In this document: piece by piece, positions 54,600 to 64,000 of the stretch
Numbering within the stretch: position 1 is the stretch's first letter
Layout of the letters: every line of letters starts with the position of its first letter
DNA from: Amoebidium appalachense
Lineage: Eukaryota; Ichthyosporea
Direction: 5' to 3'
Length of the DNA: 64,000 nt
Assembly: GCA_963693365.1 (NCBI GenBank)
Contig: CAVNZM010000004.1
Location: forward strand, 2,170,001-2,234,000
The notes under the pieces: generated by a model
What the model saw: only the letters and a program-made list of their open reading frames with translations
The model's database searches: none
Told to the model about the DNA's origin: nothing
Program-made: the position numbers and the translations under genes

Positions 54600-55175
54600 A
54601 TGTTTGGGGGGGGGAGGGGGGGGGGGGGGGGGGGGGGAGGCTAGGGTGTGCGTGTGTGTGCAGATGAACCAAGGATGACAAATAAGCGAAGAATCTTTTC
54701 TGTGGTGGTGGAGTTGTTGGGCGCCTGCAGGGGGAGGGGGGGGGGGGGGGGATGTTGCCTCGAGTCTTTCAAAGCCATCCTTCTTGAACAGAGGCTTGCC
54801 ATCCGGTCCGGGCGGCACATCCTTGTAGGTGTTTTTGAACTCCACCAGCCGCGAGACCAGCGTGTATGGGTCGGGAATAACCCGCCGGATGCGCTCCATG
54901 AAGTAGCTCAGGTCGCCGCCCTTGAGCTCGGTTTCAATGTCGATGCCCTTCTGCTCCAGCACCCCCTGTGAGGCAGGATGCCAATATTAATTTACTACGC
55001 ACACTGCAATTTGGGTTTGGTAGACTTTGATACCTGCCGTTATTGTAGGACCCCTCCCCTCCACCCCCCCCATCTTCTCCCCCAACACAAGTAAAAAATG
55101 CATGTGGCTATTTCCCCCCACAACCCTACATTATTTCTCTCTAGGCATATGAATAACCCCCACTCTCCTCCCCCC

Positions 55176-55214
<39 letters not shown>

Positions 55215-56387
55215 TTGCCCCCCCTCTCTCTGAGGCTCAGGCTCTCTCTCTTCCCTCAGAAGTTTTGTCGAAGGTGTGCATGGTTGTGGGTGGAATGGTG
55301 AGTGTGTGCTAACGAGTGTATGTGTGTGTGCGCGTCAGTCACGCATGTTGTTGTTGCCGTTTTTTTTATTTTTATTTTTTATTTTTTATTTTGGGGGGGG
55401 GGAGGGGGGGGGGGCACCTTCACATGTCCGTAATCCTCTTCATTCCACACAAATATTGCCTCGCTGAGTGCGCGTGCGTACTCAGCCCTGCGGGGGTGTG
55501 ACTTGTACGTGCCGTCCGCCGTGTTTGCAATGGAGTGGAAGGCGTCATTCAGCACAGTCTGCCACACCACCTCCCCAGGCGGTGCCTGGCCCAACATGCC
55601 CTCTCTGGGAGCTGCCTCGGGTCCCCCTGGGGCTGCCTCAAGGCCCCCCCGGGGCTGCCTGGGGGTCCTGGGGGGGTGCCTGTGGGCCGGCAAGGGGTTG
55701 CTGCTGCTCGGCAGGGGGAGGACTGGCAGGGGGAGGGGCTGGGTCAGGGACCACCGGCACCTCGGCACCTGGGTCCGGTGGGGGCTGAATGGGCCGTAGC
55801 CACTGCAGGTGCACCATCAGCTCAAAGGGCGGCGGGCCCAGCTCTCCCAGGGTCTTGCCCTTGTCGGGGCCAAAGGGCACCTGCATGGCCGGCGACAGCA
55901 CCTGATCCACCCGCACCACTGCATGCTTCTTGCCCACCTTCATGCCCCCCCAGCGCTCCGGCTGCACAGCCAGCACCACCCCGGTGGCTGCTGCAGCATG
56001 TGGGCCCCGCCGGGGCACAATCTCAACCCCTTCACCGAGTGCCTTTGCATGAAGCCGCGCTGCATGTCATAGAGGGAAGCAAAAAACTCAGCCAAAAAGC
56101 CACAGCACCAACGTTTTTCTCTTCGCTCCACAAAAATCAAATGCATATTCCTTAGCAACCCCCTCTCCCCCCCCCCCCCCCCCCCCCCCCCCCTTCTCCC
56201 TCCCCCCCCCCCCCCTCTCCCAGTGCCCAGCTTGTGTGGCACTTGCACGTGTTAACAGTGCTATAGCCCCCCCCCCCCCCCCCCCCCCCCCCACCACCAC
56301 CACCACCACCACCAATCACCCCCTCCTTTGATAGCCACCCGACACCCAGCATAACACAACTGGAACACTGGCCCATGTGGTCAGCCA

Positions 56388-56418
<31 letters not shown>

Positions 56419-57361
56419 CTCCCCCCCTCCCCTCTCCCTCTGGGGGGCCCACAATCTTTCTATATCTGGCATAAGCACATAAGCACTGGGGCAAAAAGCA
56501 GGTGGGATACACACCTGACAGGTTTGGCCTATCGACCACGGCCGAGTAGACCTGCAGGGACGCATATGCATCAAGGGCAGCGTAGGTGGCCTGCACCTCT
56601 GATAGCGGCTCGTGCCAGTTGGAGCATCGAACAAGTGCCGGCTTGGGCAGCTTCTTGCCTATGACCTGGGCAGTGATGTCGGCCAAGCCCCGGGCCGCAG
56701 AGGTGATAGCTGCACGGGCATAGCAGAACCGGCCCAGCTCCAGATAGCTGGCCACAGGGGTGCCGTAGTCCTTGTTGAGGTGGGCCGAGTCCGTGCCGAT
56801 CTGCTTGCCCACCTTGATGATGCTGGGGTCCCTAAGCAGCGCAATCAGCTCGTCCACCAGCCGCGCGGGCGGGCTGTGGTTGGGGCCCATGCGTGCCAAG
56901 TGGAAGATGTACACGGCCCGTGCGGTGGCAATCTGCAGCGTGCAAACCTTGGACCGCGCCTGGCCCACCCGATAGACCCACTCGCAGTCCAGCCCCACCA
57001 CGCGGTGCTGCTGCCCCTCCAGGTCGGCACGAATGGCCGCTGTAGCCACCACCGCCCCCTGGCAGTCGGTGTACACCGGCTTAGGGTAGTTGGCCGGCAG
57101 CTCCAGCCCAGGCAGACCGTCCGTCACGCTTACCAGCGCAGCCTCGTTCAGACGGACGGGGCATTTTGGCCGGGCTAGGGTTGGAAACATGCGCTCAACA
57201 AACGCCCGGTCTTGGCAGCACCGATCTGTGTAGAAGAAGGCCGGGCCCTTGCTGTTGAGCGCCGCCGTGGTGGCAGAGATGCGCTGGATCACGGGCTCAA
57301 TCTCCTGGTGGCTGCAGTCCCGTGTAAATACCTGCGCCCGGATCTCTGGGGTGCCGCACTG
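52749..57361 (-). mobile_element. Transposase/3'-5' exonuclease element ORF, truncated at its 5' end
   Basis: Minus-strand exons 57361-56515, 56059-55418, 54965-54759 and 54347-52749 join in phase if one base is dropped from the C7 at 55644-55650; about 1,097 codons. Order: a transposase-like end (FFYTDRCCQDRAFVERMFP); a DEDDy exonuclease (VVGLDCEW, KVGKQIGTDSAHLNKDYG, YAALDAYASLQVY); a segment starting near GEGVEIVPRRGP; GCLSDPPGLPLYYE; RCIRGTNEVEGAVHNPLATH; a Lys/Arg helix; a Cys knuckle CKTCGRQGKGCPGSNRAKSC; and a Ser/Gln tail. From memory this combination marks a family of uncharacterised, mobile-looking proteins in fungi and invertebrates. The intron between the last two exons would use a GC donor. 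The upstream exon with the first catalytic acidic residues is missing, so the copy is probably inactive. Confidence 0.65.
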
Positions 57362-57429
57362 TGTGAGAGGGCATCTCCGAGCAGCCATGCATGTTCTAGC
57401 TTCCCTTACCACATGGCCCTTCACGAGAC

Positions 57430-57740
57430 TTCAGTGCCCACACAATCCTTTCCCCCTCCCTCCCCCCAAACCCATGTGCCCACATACTTTCCCCTCCCTC
57501 TCCCCCAAAACCCTTCCCCCTCCTTCCCCCCAAACCCATGTGCCCACATACTTTCCCCAGGCCTCCCTTTCCCCCAAAATCTTCCCCCCCCCCCTCCCCC
57601 TAAACCCATGTACCTACAATCCTTCCCCCTTCCTCCCCCTAAACCCTTGTGATCACAATCCTTTCCCCCTCTCTGCCTTCCCCCCAAACCCATGTGCCCA
57701 CGATCCTTCCCCACTCCCCCTCCCCCCAAACCATGGGACA
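57430..57740. repeat. C-rich minisatellite between the two element fragments
   Basis: At least six imperfect copies of a unit containing AAACCCATGTGCCCAC followed by a TTCCCC-type pyrimidine stretch, about 40-55 bp each. Poly-C tracts follow at 57766-57783, 57839-57857 and 57912-57955. Confidence 0.75.
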
Positions 57741-57908
57741 GCCCTCCATATGGCACCTACTGTCCCCCCCCCCCCCCCCCCCCACCCCACCCCGGGCCTC
57801 TTGCCCTCTCTACCTTCAACCCCGACGGTGGTGTCTCTCCCCCCCCCCCCCCCCCCCTGCATCCCTTGCAATCACTGGCCCCTACTCCCATTCTGCTTGG
57901 CAGAAGCT

Positions 57909-57956
<48 letters not shown>

Positions 57957-57993
57957 ATTCCCCGCCAAAAACTTTGCCGGCACAAACCCCCAG

Positions 57994-58339
57994 ACAATTA
58001 AACGCCTTCCACTCTTCATGCGTGATCAGTTTCCGGCCTACCTTAGCCACCGCAGTGGGCTCGACCTAAAGGTGGTAACATTGTTGCGTGCACTGGCAGA
58101 CAAATGTGTGGGCCCAAACGCCTTTGCCACCCTCCTCTCGGAGCTCCACAAGCAGCGATACGACGAGCAGCGGCTCCTGTATTACTCGAGGGCGCTGCAT
58201 TGGACCAAGTATGAACTCAAAAAGCGTAACGATTTCCGCCCCCACGACCAGCGCCTGACAGAACTTCCCCCAGAGGAGCAGGCGGCTAAGTTCTCGGCGT
58301 TTGGTGACAAAAATGGTTACGCTGGACATGTGCCTTCAG
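57994..58339 (+). mobile_element. N-terminal exon of a related element in opposite orientation
   Basis: An open segment follows the acceptor CCCCCAG and ends at CAG/GCAAGT, a strong GC-type donor, in phase 1. It reads RLPLFMRDQFPAYLSHRSGL, then GPNAFATLLSELHKQRYDEQ, and ends DKNGYAGHVPS. Natural composition and the family resemblance (the segment that precedes the catalytic core in the same transposase-like family, from memory) indicate real coding sequence. It points away from the minus-strand exons, and no continuation is visible before the next gene at 59376. It is either an inverted 5' end of the same copy or a fragment of a second copy. Confidence 0.5.
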
Positions 58340-58582
58340 GCAAGTGTGCACTGCATTTTGGGTGTGTAAATGGTCCCCATTGTTTTGTATGCACGTGCTT
58401 GGGCATTTTTTGGGTTGGCTTGGTAGGGTTTTGTTTTATTATTTTTTATTTTTTTTTTAGGGGGGGGGGGACTTGGAAATGGGTTTTGGAAGTGTGGTCA
58501 ATAAGTTTCTATTATGGTGGTGGTGGATGTGTGGTGGTGGATGTGCGCCTGTGAGTGTGCGTGTACTTGTGGGTCCGTGTGT

Positions 58583-58594
<12 letters not shown>

Positions 58595-58613
<19 letters not shown>

Positions 58614-58722
58614 GGGGAGGGGGAGGGGGGACATGGTGATGGATTAGGTGGTGGTGGTGGCAATCAGTCATGGTGGTGGTGGTGGTGGTGGTGGTGGTGG
58701 GGGGGGGGGGGGGGGGGGGAGG
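58595..58722 (+). repeat. TG/poly-G and GGT repeats
   Basis: TG then G run at 58580-58620, GGT repeats at 58672-58700 and a further G run to 58719. Confidence 0.85.
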
Positions 58723-59173
58723 GGCAGAGGGATCATCAGAGGGGTGAAAGCATAACGGTCCATGTACCAGTTAGTTGTATTTTTTCCAACAAAGTTGAAA
58801 GTGGGTCCACTCTCCGGTCTTCACTGACTCATGGACAACCAATGAACATGCGCGCCATTAACAGTGTGACCAATCACAAAGCGGCTTGAAAATATCTCTT
58901 TCACCTTTTTCACTCTGAAGCTGAGCCCAGCAAGTGTCCGCTACAGTATAAATAAATAAATAACACATACCATAAAAATATTCCATAAGAATTTTATATA
59001 TATAAGTTAAAACATTACATATTAATATTTTTTGGAAATCCCTGTTTTATTATTGATAAATTACTGAATGTAGGGCACTCGACTATCCAGCAATTTTTAT
59101 ATCTCAGTAGGCCGAGTTTATCTTCGTGTTTTTTGAATTTTTATCTGGCGCGCACGCACAAGCGGGACATTCC

Positions 59174-59231
59174 GGGACCCACCAAGGCCTCCTAAATAGC
59201 AGTGTGCTATTTAGGAGGCCTTGGGACCCAC
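59174..59231. repeat. Perfect 18-bp hairpin flanked by 9-bp direct repeats
   Basis: Arms 59184-59201 and 59205-59222 (AAGGCCTCCTAAATAGCA and its exact complement) surround a GTG loop. GGGACCCAC occurs on both sides, at 59174-59182 and 59223-59231. It lies about 150 bp upstream of the ATG of the RRM gene. Confidence 0.9.
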
Positions 59232-59375
59232 ACATAGTTGTTTCTCTTGTCGCATTTGCTGTGCCCGTGCCCGTGCGTGTGCTGCTTTGGAACGAGTTGT
59301 TTCGATTTCACAGTTTCTTTCAAACTTTCAATCATATTTTCACTGTTCTTCATGTGAAAAAGCGACTTGTAAAAC

Positions 59376-64000
<4,625 letters not shown>

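Overview
This is a nuclear eukaryotic window. The coding sequence is split by GT-AG introns (plus two GC-AG candidates), TATA boxes lie upstream of two genes, and AATAAA signals follow several stop codons. The species cannot be named from the sequence. Secreted vWA/TSP1 receptors, a MED30-like Mediator subunit and a CPWE-repeat protein would fit a protist or a unicellular relative of animals, but this is inference. Introns and spacers are packed with very long poly-C/poly-G runs (up to about 80 nt), CA/TG runs and minisatellites. These create hundreds of spurious ORFs; almost all long Pro/Gly/His/Thr or Cys/Val ORFs are artefacts.

Layout. 0-3.2 kb: 5' part of a minus-strand tyrosine-phosphatase-like gene. 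5.2-5.7 kb: a small plus-strand gene of unknown function. 13.4-6.6 kb: a minus-strand gene with exon-by-exon resemblance to Mediator subunit 30, with a 1.1-kb hierarchical minisatellite in one intron. 14.7-15.5 kb (plus) and 18.4-17.8 kb (minus): two intronless genes, one Ser/Arg-rich and one built from VCPWE repeats. 26.0-20.8 kb: a five-exon minus-strand gene for a disordered protein with clathrin-box, DPF and SxIP-like motifs. 28.7-35.2 kb and 41.1-48.6 kb: two tandem paralogous plus-strand genes for type I membrane proteins. About 35.7-38.6 kb: unassigned exon-like segments on the minus strand. 39.8-40.5 kb: a possible retroelement remnant ending in a poly(A) run. 52.7-58.3 kb: a broken transposase/3'-5' exonuclease element with its putative N-terminal exon in the opposite orientation. 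59.4 kb to the end: an RNA-binding protein with an Arg/Asp/Glu-rich region and an RRM, running off the window.

The most interesting content is the tandem pair at 28.9-34.9 and 41.2-48.1 kb. Each reads signal peptide, vWA domain with a complete MIDAS, seven TSP1-like repeats, one Gly/Ala-rich transmembrane helix, and a short tail with NPLF and NPAY motifs spaced exactly like the two NPxY motifs of integrin beta tails. This suggests a modular adhesion receptor that couples an integrin-like intracellular tail to a TRAP/MIC2-like ectodomain.

Three otherwise convincing coding regions each need one base removed from a homopolymer to stay in frame. This points to consensus errors or slippage polymorphism, so reading frames near homopolymers should be treated with care.
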